Source: Caldifarciminota bacterium
GTDB taxonomy: Bacteria; Hydrothermota; Hydrothermia; Hydrothermales; JAJRUZ01
Length of the DNA stretch: 33,429 nt
Direction: 5' to 3'
Assembly (NCBI GenBank): GCA_024277525.1
Contig: JAJRUZ010000034.1
Location: 1-33,429, forward strand
Shown: piece by piece, positions 1 to 7,036 of the stretch
Position numbering within the stretch: the stretch's first letter is position 1
How the letters are laid out: each line of letters starts with the position of its first letter
The notes under the pieces: model-generated
Seen by the model: the letters and a program-made list of their open reading frames with translations, nothing else
What the model was told of the DNA's origin: nothing
Databases searched by the model: none
Position numbers and translations under genes: made by a program

Positions 1-1
1 A

Positions 2-205
2 AAAATTATCCAGGAAATAAATGAACTGCCTGAAGAGATGTTACCTTTTGTAATGCAGTTAATACATATTATAAAAAACGGGATTGAAAAGGGGAAAGGC
101 AAAAGAGGTTCGCTTAAGGGAATATGGAAAGGCAGTAAAATAGATGAGTCTCTGATTAAGGAAGCAAAAAAATCCCTGTTTCCTTATGAATTTTCTGAAA
201 AATAA
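2..205 (+). CDS. Antitoxin of a VapBC-type pair, 5' partial
   Basis: The reading frame is open from the window edge and stops with TAA at 203-205. The visible 67 residues include an LPEEMLPFVMQLI stretch, a basic linker and a tail ending in AKKSLFPYEF. This resembles the C-terminal half of small antitoxins (DUF2281-like) that precede PIN toxins; the family is suggested by the pattern, not proven. The DNA-binding N-terminus would lie off the window. Its stop overlaps the start of the toxin by one base (TAATG), so the two are translationally coupled. That arrangement is the strongest reason to call it an antitoxin. Confidence 0.6.
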   Translation, partial: KIIQEINELPEEMLPFVMQLIHIIKNGIEKGKGKRGSLKGIWKGSKIDESLIKEAKKSLFPYEFSEK

Positions 206-591
206 TGAATTATGTGGTAGATACTCATGCAATTATATGGTATTTTACCGAGGATAAAAGACTGACTAAGAGAGTATATAAAATATTTGAAAATTCTTTA
301 AAGAAAGGGTTGATAATAATACCATCTATTGTATTAGCGGAAATTATGTATATTGCGCGTAAGGGGAAAATAACGATTACATTTGAAGAGACATTAAACA
401 GAATAGAAAAATATCAAAATTTTTTTATTGCTCCCCTTGATGTTGAAATATTGAAAATAGCAAATAAAATTAAAGCAAATATAGAAATGCATGATAAATT
501 AATAATAGCAACAGCCATTTATTACGGAGCAACTCTCATAACTAAAGACAGAAGTATTCGTGAATTAAGACTTTGCAAAACTGTCTGGTAA
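205..591 (+). CDS. vapC: VapC-type PIN-domain ribonuclease toxin
   Basis: A 128-residue PIN-domain protein of normal VapC length. It starts MNYVVDTHAIIWY, typical of the DUF2281/VapC pairs. The acidic metal-binding residues expected in the active site are visible: Asp6, Glu46 (VLAEIMY), Asp97 (MHDKLIIATA) and Asp115 (LITKDRSIRE). VapC toxins cut RNA, often initiator tRNA or the sarcin-ricin loop of 23S rRNA; the target here cannot be read from the sequence. It overlaps the antitoxin by one base and has no Shine-Dalgarno of its own, consistent with coupling. All catalytic residues are present, so the toxin looks intact. Confidence 0.88.
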   Translation: MNYVVDTHAIIWYFTEDKRLTKRVYKIFENSLKKGLIIIPSIVLAEIMYIARKGKITITFEETLNRIEKYQNFFIAPLDVEILKIANKIKANIEMHDKLIIATAIYYGATLITKDRSIRELRLCKTVW

Positions 592-592
592 G

Positions 593-757
593 AAACATAA
601 GGATAAGTTTCTCAGAAAATTTAATCTTGATTTTGATGATGCTTATCAGCGTGCAGTTGTGGAGAAATATAATTTAAAAATAATAAGTTTTGATAAGGAT
701 TTTGATAAAACTGAAAAAGGGAAGTTAACTCCGAGAGAGGTGTTAAAACAAAAATAA
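593..757 (+). pseudogene. C-terminal remnant of a second PIN-domain toxin
   Basis: Just after vapC, in another frame, an open stretch ends with TAA at 755-757. It encodes about 54 residues, including LDFDDAYQRAVVEKYNLK and IISFDKDFDKT. The DFDDAYQ and SFDKDFD parts match the third and fourth acidic motifs of a different PIN subfamily from the intact neighbour. No start codon or N-terminal half is present, so this is a decayed second toxin gene. The frame runs back a few codons into the vapC end. Confidence 0.6.
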
Positions 758-840
758 AAGTAATTTGTGAATCTCAGTGGCAAATTTATGGCTTCATCAA
801 TTTTTCAATTTTCATATTCAAATTTTGCTTTTTACTTTTT

Positions 841-879
841 ACTTTTAACTTTTTCTTATTTCCCTATTTCGGGGTTTGA
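841..879. repeat. Interspersed repeat family C, copy 1
   Basis: This 39-base segment (starting acttttaactttttc and ending ggggtttga) matches 5646-5684 without gaps at 36 of 39 positions by eye. It lies in the gene-poor stretch 758-912 between the PIN remnant and the secreted repeat protein. Nothing else was recognised in that stretch. Confidence 0.6.
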
Positions 880-912
880 CCCGCTATCCCCTCTCTCTTT
901 ATTACATGATTA

Positions 913-1929
913 TTACTCAGTAGCTACTACTACTCCGTGTCTATTTAAATAAATAGTTTTTTTAAGATTTCCCTTTTCATCATAAATCCATCTTATTATC
1001 GCAGTCTGAGACCCCTTCCAATGTGTAAGATTGCCGTCTGTATCAAAAAATCTTTTTTCTATTGTATTTCCTTCATTGTCGTATTTATACTTAATTATAG
1101 CAACGCCCCAGTCTTTTCGCTTCTTCAGTTTCCCATCAATACCAAAGTATCTTACTTCTATGACATTTCCCTTTTCATCATATTTCCAACGAATAATAGC
1201 AACATTTAACCCTTTTCTTTCCTTTAATTTTCCATCAGCCCCGAAATACTTCTCTTCTATTCTGTTTCCTTTCTCATCGTATTTCCACTGAACCATAGCT
1301 ACCCCGTTTTGATCTTCTTTAAGTTTGCCGTTAATATTGTAATATCTTATTTCTTTTATATTACTTTTCTCATCATATTTCCATCTTACTTCATATATTC
1401 CATCTTTATCCTTTATTCTTCTTCCTTTGGTATCAAACCTTATTGATTTTATCCTCCTTCCTTTGTTATCAAGAGTCCACACATATTTGGCAACACCATC
1501 TTCATTTTCTACAATTTTACCTTCTTTATCCTGATTGGTTAAAGATTTTTTATATCCTTTGGTATCTAACTCAAAATAATAAGCATATACACCTCTATCG
1601 CTTTCCGTTGGATTATTATTATGGTCATAAAAAGTCCATTTTTCATATTTTTCGGTACGCGTTATCTTAATTTGTGCAACTCCGAAATAAGGATCGTAAT
1701 GTAGGTTTCCAGCTTTTAAATATTCAACTTTTATAAGTTTATTTTTCTTGTCATAAGTGAATTTATAGCAGTTCACTCTCTTTGCTGTATTTTTATCTAT
1801 AGGGTATCTTCCAATAATATTATATCTACCATCCACTTTTATATGTCTGTAAAACTTAACTCTTTCCTGAGAATAAAGCATATGTATTTTAACATTGCAT
1901 ATGAATATAAGCAAAAAAATTTTTTTCAT
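913..1929 (-). CDS. Secreted protein with tandem YDEKGN repeats
   Basis: 338 residues from the ATG at 1927-1929. That start is chosen over an upstream one at 2004 because a strong AGGAGG lies just before it and the protein then opens with a signal peptide (MKKIFLLIFICNVKIHM, cut near LYSQ). The C-terminal half is built of about four to five tandem units of roughly 33 residues, each with W-K-Y-D-E-K-G-N, then a hydrophobic/charged strand and a D-G-K-L-K turn. This resembles YD/RHS-like or MORN-like beta repeats, but no named family was recognised. It is the last gene of a six-gene minus-strand operon; the preceding stop is two bases upstream and its SD overlaps that stop. Function is unknown; a cell-surface or periplasmic location is inferred. 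Confidence 0.75.
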   Translation of the reverse strand: MKKIFLLIFICNVKIHMLYSQERVKFYRHIKVDGRYNIIGRYPIDKNTAKRVNCYKFTYDKKNKLIKVEYLKAGNLHYDPYFGVAQIKITRTEKYEKWTFYDHNNNPTESDRGVYAYYFELDTKGYKKSLTNQDKEGKIVENEDGVAKYVWTLDNKGRRIKSIRFDTKGRRIKDKDGIYEVRWKYDEKSNIKEIRYYNINGKLKEDQNGVAMVQWKYDEKGNRIEEKYFGADGKLKERKGLNVAIIRWKYDEKGNVIEVRYFGIDGKLKKRKDWGVAIIKYKYDNEGNTIEKRFFDTDGNLTHWKGSQTAIIRWIYDEKGNLKKTIYLNRHGVVVATE

Positions 1930-1931
1930 TT

Positions 1932-2414
1932 TTACCTCCTCTTTACAATGATGAAATATATAAGTAATGCAAAGCCGATTAAAATTATACTGCCAGTCAG
2001 CCATGCTGGAAGTATACCCAAAATCACTATTGCTACCAAGAATAACAATATAAAACCAATAGTTTGTAACACCATATTTAGGGGTTTTATCCCGATTTTA
2101 TCAGGTTTATAATCGGGTTTATCAAGATTTTCCAAGGTCTCTGTAAGACGTTTTATACAACTTTTAGCACCCGCGGACCATATATCATCGCTGACTGCAG
2201 TAACAGAAATTATTGAACCGGCTTCGTATTTCCTTATTTTTATTTTCAATTTAACATTTTGAAATCCATATTTACAGGTACCCTCGATGGTCATGTCAGT
2301 TTTGTTTACACTTTTGACACTCCCAATCATATTAAGTGCCTTTTTTACATCTAAAATACTCTCGTTGACGGGTTTGTTATATTTTATATCTTTAGAACTT
2401 TTACCTAAAGCCAT
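1932..2414 (-). CDS. Hypothetical protein with C-terminal two-helix membrane anchor
   Basis: 160 residues. The first 110 are soluble and beta-rich (SVKSVNKTDMTIEGTCKYGF, a lipid-binding or DUF1499-like feel, not firmly assignable). They are followed by two adjacent transmembrane segments (about residues 113-135 and 137-156) and a basic end KRR. AAGGAG lies eight bases before the ATG. The end of the gene carries AGGAGG, which serves as the ribosome site of the next gene. It sits in the operon between the lipoprotein and the YDEKGN protein, so a role at the envelope is inferred. Confidence 0.7.
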   Translation of the reverse strand: MALGKSSKDIKYNKPVNESILDVKKALNMIGSVKSVNKTDMTIEGTCKYGFQNVKLKIKIRKYEAGSIISVTAVSDDIWSAGAKSCIKRLTETLENLDKPDYKPDKIGIKPLNMVLQTIGFILLFLVAIVILGILPAWLTGSIILIGFALLIYFIIVKRR

Positions 2415-2452
2415 TTTTGTATCTCCTTTTGGATTTCATATACAATGTTGTT

Positions 2453-3142
2453 TTACTTTTTTTCTTTTTTAATTGTATATCTCCATTTTATATCAACAAA
2501 TTTTTCTATTTTTTGGATGCTGTCTCCCAAGAATATATTTAGATATCTATAATCATCATAAGGTCCCCATTTTTCTTTTTTGCTTATAAGAAAATAATAT
2601 TTCCCATTTTCCAAGACCCAAATTTGCCATCTAGAAAAGAGATTGGAAAGATACATTTTAGAACCTATAGCATCAAAAGGTCCTAACTCGGTGACATTTG
2701 TGATTAAATAAAATTTATCATTTCTTGTTCCAATGAATACTGGGCGTGGACAATAGTAATCACGGTATTCACAAACATCAGCTACGGCTATAGTTTTATA
2801 CGGTCCAAATACTTTACCGTTCATAATTATATAATTTGTGTCACCTTTAGCAACCCCAAAACTCCACAAAACTTTAGAACCTTTCCAGTATTCTATAAAA
2901 TCAGAGACCTTGTCATAAGGACCATATTCTTTATTATCAACGACTACATATAATTTATTATTTTTCTCCACAATAGCATATCCTTTAATACTCACAAAAT
3001 ATGACGGAATTTCATATGTACCCAGTTGAGATTCTACTATTTCTCCTATAAGTGTTTTTACATCTTTCTTTCTTTTTTTACATCCTGAGAAGATGAAAGA
3101 TATAATTACTAAAATTTTGATAAGTTTAATATAACTTTTCAT
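2453..3142 (-). CDS. Lipoprotein with repeated GPY/GPF motifs
   Basis: 229 residues with a lipoprotein signal: a basic and hydrophobic N-terminus and the lipobox IFSGC with Cys21. The body repeats the pattern 'short strand, E/K-x-G-P-Y/F-D/K' four times (KEYGPYDKV, KVFGPYKTI, TELGPFDAI, EKWGPYDDY), about 45 residues apart. Each unit also has a 'x-Y-x-L/I' strand before it, as in small beta-propeller or WG-like repeat proteins. No enzyme motif was seen. The SD is weak (AAGAAG). It is the fourth gene of the minus-strand operon and probably faces the periplasm or cell surface. Function unknown. Confidence 0.75.
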   Translation of the reverse strand: MKSYIKLIKILVIISFIFSGCKKRKKDVKTLIGEIVESQLGTYEIPSYFVSIKGYAIVEKNNKLYVVVDNKEYGPYDKVSDFIEYWKGSKVLWSFGVAKGDTNYIIMNGKVFGPYKTIAVADVCEYRDYYCPRPVFIGTRNDKFYLITNVTELGPFDAIGSKMYLSNLFSRWQIWVLENGKYYFLISKKEKWGPYDDYRYLNIFLGDSIQKIEKFVDIKWRYTIKKEKK

Positions 3143-3197
3143 ACTTCTTAATTGATAATTGAAAAGGACTCGAACCTCAAGTAAAATTTATATTTAA

Positions 3198-3566
3198 TTA
3201 TCTCTGTTTTTTCTTTGCTCCAAAAAAAGCAAATGTTCCTGCAATTCCGAATAATATTCCCCAAATTAAAATATCAGTTCCTGTGGTAATTCCTATAAGA
3301 AAATCAATACCGGCAGATACAAAAAGTAGTATCCAGCCAGCTTTATAGCCTTTTAATGATAAAGAGGCTCCAATAATTCCAAGAATTCCCATGAGTAAAC
3401 TAATTGCACCTGCTCCGGCTATCTCACTTCCGGTTGTCATTGCTTCCTTTTCTTGAAAGGTTTCACCTAATTCGTATGCAAACGTTCCAGCACAGGCTGC
3501 AGGAAATCCCCATAATAGTGAAATTATACCAGTTACTAATCCCAACACAAATGACGTTACTTTCAT
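3198..3566 (-). CDS. Four-helix small membrane protein (DUF4064-like)
   Basis: 122 residues with four predicted transmembrane segments (about 4-29, 50-70, 76-93 and 96-115) and a short charged end KKKQR. The glycine-rich helices around GAISLLMGILGIIGASLSL resemble DUF4064-type proteins; this match is tentative. The start ATG at 3564-3566 is only three bases after the stop of the 27-residue peptide, and no good SD is visible, so translation is probably coupled to that peptide. Function unknown. Confidence 0.7.
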   Translation of the reverse strand: MKVTSFVLGLVTGIISLLWGFPAACAGTFAYELGETFQEKEAMTTGSEIAGAGAISLLMGILGIIGASLSLKGYKAGWILLFVSAGIDFLIGITTGTDILIWGILFGIAGTFAFFGAKKKQR

Positions 3567-3569
3567 ACT

Positions 3570-3653
3570 TTATCCCATGCAGGTTTGAAAAGCAATTATC
3601 AAAAAAACAATCGCTACCACTGTTAAATAGATTTTTCTTGATAATCTCTCCAT
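3570..3653 (-). CDS. 27-residue single-helix membrane peptide
   Basis: A very short ORF, MERLSRKIYLTVVAIVFLI followed by IAFQTCMG. It has a basic N-terminus and one hydrophobic helix, and ends with Cys25. It is supported by a good AGGAG seven bases before the ATG, by the same direction as its neighbours, and by tight placement: 26 bases after the zinc-ribbon gene and three bases before the four-helix protein. It may be a membrane peptide in its own right or a leader whose translation opens the next gene. A decayed lipoprotein signal is a third possibility. Confidence 0.55.
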   Translation of the reverse strand: MERLSRKIYLTVVAIVFLIIAFQTCMG

Positions 3654-3679
3654 ATCAATTCTCCTGTTTGGCGGTTCTT

Positions 3680-3826
3680 TTACTTTATACGTTCCATTTT
3701 ACCCTTTCTGCATATTTGACATATTGATGTTCCTCTATTGCATTTTATACAGGACACATTACCACATTTATTACATTTGTATAACGTTACACCCTTTTTA
3801 CTACACTTTGGGCAACTCATAGCCAT
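3680..3826 (-). CDS. Small zinc-ribbon protein with four CxxC knuckles
   Basis: 48 residues from the ATG at 3824-3826. This start has GGAGGAAATAAAG before it; the longer frame upstream runs through a GC-rich structured stretch and is unlikely to be coding. Four CxxC pairs are visible: Cys5/8, Cys18/21, Cys26/29 and Cys36/39, enough for two zinc sites. Small proteins of this pattern (SCPKCSKKGVTLYKCNKCG) are widespread and uncharacterised. It is the first gene of the operon. Confidence 0.7.
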   Translation of the reverse strand: MAMSCPKCSKKGVTLYKCNKCGNVSCIKCNRGTSICQICRKGKMERIK

Positions 3827-3837
3827 CTTTATTTCCT

Positions 3838-3915
3838 CCCCCGCCCCTGAGCACCATAAGGGCGGATTTGCCCGTTTACGGCCGGTGCCGCCGATGGAAG
3901 GAATCGGACCTTCCA
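3838..3915 (-). other. GC-rich structured element upstream of the operon; tRNA-3'-end-like
   Basis: About 78 bases are strikingly GC-rich in otherwise AT-rich DNA. On the minus strand the element begins with a hairpin (GAAGG, loop TCCGATT, CCTTC) that looks like a tRNA T-arm with one changed base (TTC to TCC), followed by CATCGGC. A second fold pairs GCACC with GGTGC around an inner GGGC/GCCC hairpin. No matching 5' acceptor strand or anticodon arm exists upstream, so it is not a tRNA. It could be a tRNA remnant or attachment site, a 5' leader RNA of the operon, or a decayed repeat. Confidence 0.4.
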
Positions 3916-3976
3916 ATTTTTCAAAAATTTAAGAGAGCCTTTTGAAGGTTTGATAAAGAAAATTAATATACTACGG

Positions 3977-3990
3977 GAGAGAGAGAGAGA
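3977..3990. repeat. (GA)7 microsatellite
   Basis: Seven GA dinucleotides in a row. They lie in the 490-base gene-free stretch 3827-4316, which otherwise holds the GC-rich element, palindromic repeats and a promoter. Confidence 0.8.
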
Positions 3991-4080
3991 ATAAACCGAA
4001 GTTTTCATATTTTTATTATAAAAATTTTTAATCATATTTTTCAATTTTAAAAAATTTTTGGTTTCAATTTCAAAAAATCC

Positions 4081-4117
4081 GCGTTCGGAAACCGCTCCTG
4101 CGAGTTCGCAGGCTACA
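4081..4117. repeat. REP-like palindromes (family A), two units
   Basis: The first unit is an imperfect hairpin, GCGTTCGGAAACCGC. The second (4097-4112) is perfect: CCTGCG, loop AGTT, CGCAGG, followed by the tail CTACA. The layout of a short GC stem, a tetraloop and a tail ending in CTAC(A) recurs at seven other places in the window. Confidence 0.75.
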
Positions 4118-4123
4118 GTTTTT

Positions 4124-4160
4124 CAATCCCCCTAACCTCCTTCTCCAAGGGGGAAATTTT
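4124..4160. repeat. Interspersed repeat family B, copy 1
   Basis: The segment starts caatccccct and ends ccaagggggaaat. It pairs CCCCCT with AGGGGG. It matches 32537-32571 inside moeA over about 35 bases with a handful of substitutions and no gaps. It is embedded in the palindrome cluster 4081-4236. Confidence 0.7.
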
Positions 4161-4165
4161 AATGT

Positions 4166-4189
4166 CGCGATTGGGAAATCGCTCCTGCA
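4166..4189. repeat. REP-like palindrome (family A)
   Basis: GCGATT, loop GGGA, AATCGC, followed by TCCTGCA. Same stem-tetraloop-tail layout as its neighbours. Confidence 0.75.
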
Positions 4190-4213
4190 TTTATTTTTTA
4201 ATCTGAAATTATC

Positions 4214-4236
4214 GCGGTTCGGAAACCGCCCCTACA
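4214..4236. repeat. REP-like palindrome (family A)
   Basis: GCGGTT, loop CGGA, AACCGC, followed by CCCTACA. A perfect six-base stem. Confidence 0.8.
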
Positions 4237-4278
4237 TAAATTTAAAACACACAAAATTTAAAATCTTGTCATTTTAGA

Positions 4279-4308
4279 TTGACATTTTTTTAAAAATCTT
4301 GTTATAAT
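4279..4308 (+). promoter_or_regulatory. Sigma-70-type promoter for the DUF4143 ATPase
   Basis: TTGACA at 4279-4284 and TATAAT at 4303-4308, 18 bases apart: both hexamers match consensus. The expected start of transcription is near 4315, and the ATG is at 4317 with no SD, so the mRNA would be leaderless or nearly so. Confidence 0.75.
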
Positions 4309-4316
4309 AAATTGAC

Positions 4317-5554
4317 ATGATTTTAATTGAATATTATAATCCGCACTGGGAAGAAGGATTCTTCTATAATTTTGTTAAAAAAGAGAGATTTTTGATAAAT
4401 TATATAAAAACCTGAAAAATAAATTTATTATAATACTCACAGGCCAGAGGAGAACAGGAAAAACAACCCTTTTAAAACAACTGATTGATGAACTCATAAA
4501 AAGCGGAATAAAAAGAAAAAATATATTTTATTACAGTTTTGATGAGGAAAAAGGCAAAATTTTTGATGTTTTAAGAACATACGAAAATTATCTGGGAGAA
4601 AGAATTGATAAGGAAAAAAGATTTATATTTCTTGATGAGATACAAAAGATTAAAGGATGGGAAACGGAGATTAAATTTTTCTATGATAATTACAAAAATC
4701 TCAAATTTTTCCTTACCGGCTCTGCCTCTCTTTTCATAAGAAAGGGAATGCTTGAAAGTTTGGCAGGAAGAACCATTGATTTTGTTTTACCTCCCCTCAA
4801 TTTTTCCGAATATCTTTATTTTAAAAATAAAAAATATCTTTTAAAAAACCCTTCCTTGCATCGGGAAAAATTGTTGCAGGAATTTTTAATGTTTTTAAAA
4901 AGACCCTATATTGAGATAATTGAATTTCCCGAAGATGAAATAAGGCTATACATAAAAAACCTTATTGAAAAGATTATTTTTGTGGATATACCTTCCATTT
5001 TCCCTGTTGACGAGATTTCATTAATTGAGCGTCTTTTTAAAATAATAGCAGAAAGACCGGGTATACTTTTAAATTACAATGAATTATCAAAAGAACTCGG
5101 GTATCACAGGGTTACAATTTCAAATTACCTTGACTATCTTGAAAAGGGATTCTTAATAAGGAAAATCTATAATTTTTCAAAGAACCTTATAACCAGTGAG
5201 AAAAAAATGAAAAAATTTTATCCCTATTCTCCTGTATTTTGCAGTTACCTTGTAAAAGAGGTCCCCTTATCCTTACTTGTGGAAAATCTGATAATAAGCG
5301 CTCTGGATGTAAAATATTTCTGGAGGGATAGCTTTTCCCATGAAGTGGATGCGGTTCTTTCAAATAAAAAAATTATTCTCCTTGAAATAAAATTCAAAAA
5401 TAAAATTTTGGATAAAGATTTAAAGGGTCTTAAATATTTTTTGAAAAAATTTAAATTAAAAAAAGGAATTCTTATAACACAATCCCTGAAATCAATCAAA
5501 GATAATATTGAATTTATACCCGTATGGGAGTATGAAAAGTTTATCGGATTTTAA
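4317..5554 (+). pseudogene. AAA ATPase with DUF4143 domain, frameshifted near its start
   Basis: The family usually opens with a NPHW motif, then an ATPase domain and a C-terminal DUF4143 domain. Here the ATG at 4317 gives MILIEYYNPHWEEGFFYNFV in one frame, which stops at 4413. The rest continues in another frame: KREIFDKL, Walker A TGQRRTGKTT (about 4440), Walker B FIFLDEIQKI, FLTGSASLFI, the ESLAGR motif, and the DUF4143 part with LLEIKFKNK near the end. Adding one A to the A6 run at 4377-4382 restores VKKREIFDKL, exactly what the family has there. It is therefore a fresh pseudogene, a homopolymer sequencing error, or a gene read by slippage. A short internal product from the ATG at 4748 would lack both Walker motifs. 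The family's role is unclear. Confidence 0.8.
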
Positions 5555-5593
5555 AGGATTTGGCAACTGTTTTCTTATTTTGAAACAATTTTT

Positions 5594-5636
5594 AATCGCG
5601 ATTAGCTCCTAAATGTGCGATAAATCGCACCGCTAC
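5594..5636. repeat. REP-like palindromes (family A), one perfect and one decayed
   Basis: A perfect unit at 5615-5636 (GTGCGA, loop TAAA, TCGCAC, tail CGCTAC) is preceded by a shortened one (AATCGCGATT, then AGCTCCTA). They lie between the convergent ends of the ATPase and nhaA, a usual place for REP elements. Confidence 0.75.
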
Positions 5637-5645
5637 TTTCCTTTA

Positions 5646-5684
5646 ACTTTTGACTTTTTCTTTTTTCCCTATTTCTGGGTTTGA
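5646..5684. repeat. Interspersed repeat family C, copy 2, overlapping the nhaA end
   Basis: 39 bases matching 841-879 at 36 positions by eye. The nhaA stop codon (minus strand, 5669-5671) and its last four sense codons lie inside the repeat. The repeat has therefore replaced or set the C-terminal end of NhaA. Confidence 0.6.
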
Positions 5685-6994
5685 GCCTTTGTGGTTCTTG
5701 AAGCACCTGTTATCCGCAGGATTGTATAACCCGTAATACCCGAAATTAAGGACCCTGTAATAATTCCCACTTTTGCTGAATTCAAATTTATTAAATTCTC
5801 ATAAAAAGCCAGATTATTTATAAAAATGGACATCGTGAATCCCACCCCTGCAACAGCAGCTATCCCAAGTATATGTTTTATATTCATTCCTGTCGGTAAA
5901 TCTGTTAGTTTGAGTTTCAGTCCGAGAAGGGAAAACAGGGTTATTCCCGTGAATTTACCCACAAACAAACTGATTGCAATATTGAACATAAGAGCAAGAT
6001 TAAAATTATATTCGGTGCTGATTGCAACACCCGCATTTGCAAATGCAAAAACAGGGAGTATAAAAAATGCAACCCAGTTATGCAATTTATGCTCAAGGTG
6101 CTGTAAGGGTGAACGGACTTCTGAAATCAAATTATCCAGATGATCAATATATTTAATTTCCTCTTTTGTAAGCAGATGTTTTTTATGGTCATCGGATGCA
6201 GTAATAATTTTGTCTGATATAAGGGAAAGCTGTTCTGAGAATGATTTGATGTCAATCCTTCTTTTGATCGGTATTGTGAATGCAAGAAGCACACCTGCAA
6301 TTGTCGGATGAATTCCTGATTTTAAAAACAGAAGCCATATAATGAAGCCAAAAACAAGACCGATACCGAGTGAATATTTAAATCTGGAATAAATCAATCC
6401 CAGGATTCCTATCAGGATAATTCCGTAAAAAAGAAAACTCCAGTTTATATTTGAACTGTAGAAAATAGCAATAACAAGAACTGCTGCAATATCGTCAATA
6501 ATTGCAAAGGCTGTCAGAAATATCTTTAAACTTACAGGTATTCTTTTACCGAGTGCACTCAGTATTGCAAGGGAAAAGGCAATATCCGTTGCCATGGGTA
6601 TTCCCCAGCCTCTTACAGTTTCAGGATTTTTATTCAGAATGAGATAAAGGGTAATGGGGATAATCACACCCCCCAGTGCTGCTATAAAAGGAAAGGCTGC
6701 TTTTTTGAGTGTATTTATCTCACCTATGAGCAACTCCCTTTTAAGTTCAAGACCTATCAAAAAGAAGAAGATGGTCATCAATCCATCGTTAATCCAGAGT
6801 AGAATTGGTTTCTTTAATTCAAAATTATAAAAGGATATCCCTATTTTATACTGCCATAAACCTTCATAATATCTTCCGTAGGGTGAATTAGCCCAGATTA
6901 AGGCAATAACTGCTGCAACAAAAAGGAGTATGCCTGCTGAACTTTCCGTTTTAACAAATTTCTGAAACGAGGATAAAAGTATATTTCTTTTCAT
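5669..6994 (-). CDS. nhaA: Na+/H+ antiporter NhaA
   Basis: 441 residues from the ATG at 6992-6994; a TTG start at 7036 would add 14 residues, and neither has a clear SD. NhaA expels Na+ (or Li+) in exchange for two protons across the inner membrane. Family motifs are clear: SSAGILLFVAAVIALIWANS near the N-terminus, LLWINDGLMTIFFFLIGLE, ATDIAF with Asp137, and the ion-binding pair Asp167-Asp168 in AIIDDIAAV. Later come FANAGV and GFTMSIFI. A charged loop of about 65 residues (SFSEQLSLISDKIITASDD) sits between two helices, as in the longer NhaA type. The last residues (QTQK) are encoded by an interspersed repeat. Confidence 0.95.
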   Translation of the reverse strand: MKRNILLSSFQKFVKTESSAGILLFVAAVIALIWANSPYGRYYEGLWQYKIGISFYNFELKKPILLWINDGLMTIFFFLIGLELKRELLIGEINTLKKAAFPFIAALGGVIIPITLYLILNKNPETVRGWGIPMATDIAFSLAILSALGKRIPVSLKIFLTAFAIIDDIAAVLVIAIFYSSNINWSFLFYGIILIGILGLIYSRFKYSLGIGLVFGFIIWLLFLKSGIHPTIAGVLLAFTIPIKRRIDIKSFSEQLSLISDKIITASDDHKKHLLTKEEIKYIDHLDNLISEVRSPLQHLEHKLHNWVAFFILPVFAFANAGVAISTEYNFNLALMFNIAISLFVGKFTGITLFSLLGLKLKLTDLPTGMNIKHILGIAAVAGVGFTMSIFINNLAFYENLINLNSAKVGIITGSLISGITGYTILRITGASRTTKAQTQK

Positions 6995-7036
6995 TTTTAA
7001 AAAGTTAATAATGATTGTAAAAAGAATTCTCAACAA

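Noticed and set aside
1930-2004. A longer start (2004) for the YDEKGN protein
   Set aside because: It would overlap the upstream gene and bury the signal peptide; AGGAGG stands directly before the ATG at 1929.
3838-3915. Complete tRNA gene in the GC-rich element
   Set aside because: Only a T-arm-like and an acceptor-like part exist; no anticodon arm or matching 5' strand was found.
3827-3916. A longer zinc-ribbon protein starting at 3916
   Set aside because: The extra 30 residues fall in the GC-rich hairpin region, and the ATG at 3824-3826 has a strong SD.
4081-4236. CRISPR array
   Set aside because: The repeats differ in sequence, are irregularly spaced and have no uniform spacers; they are REP-like palindromes, and no cas genes are in the window.
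4748-5554. Treating the 268-residue product from the ATG at 4748 as the complete gene
   Set aside because: Walker A and B motifs lie upstream in the same open frame, so this ATG is internal to the ATPase.
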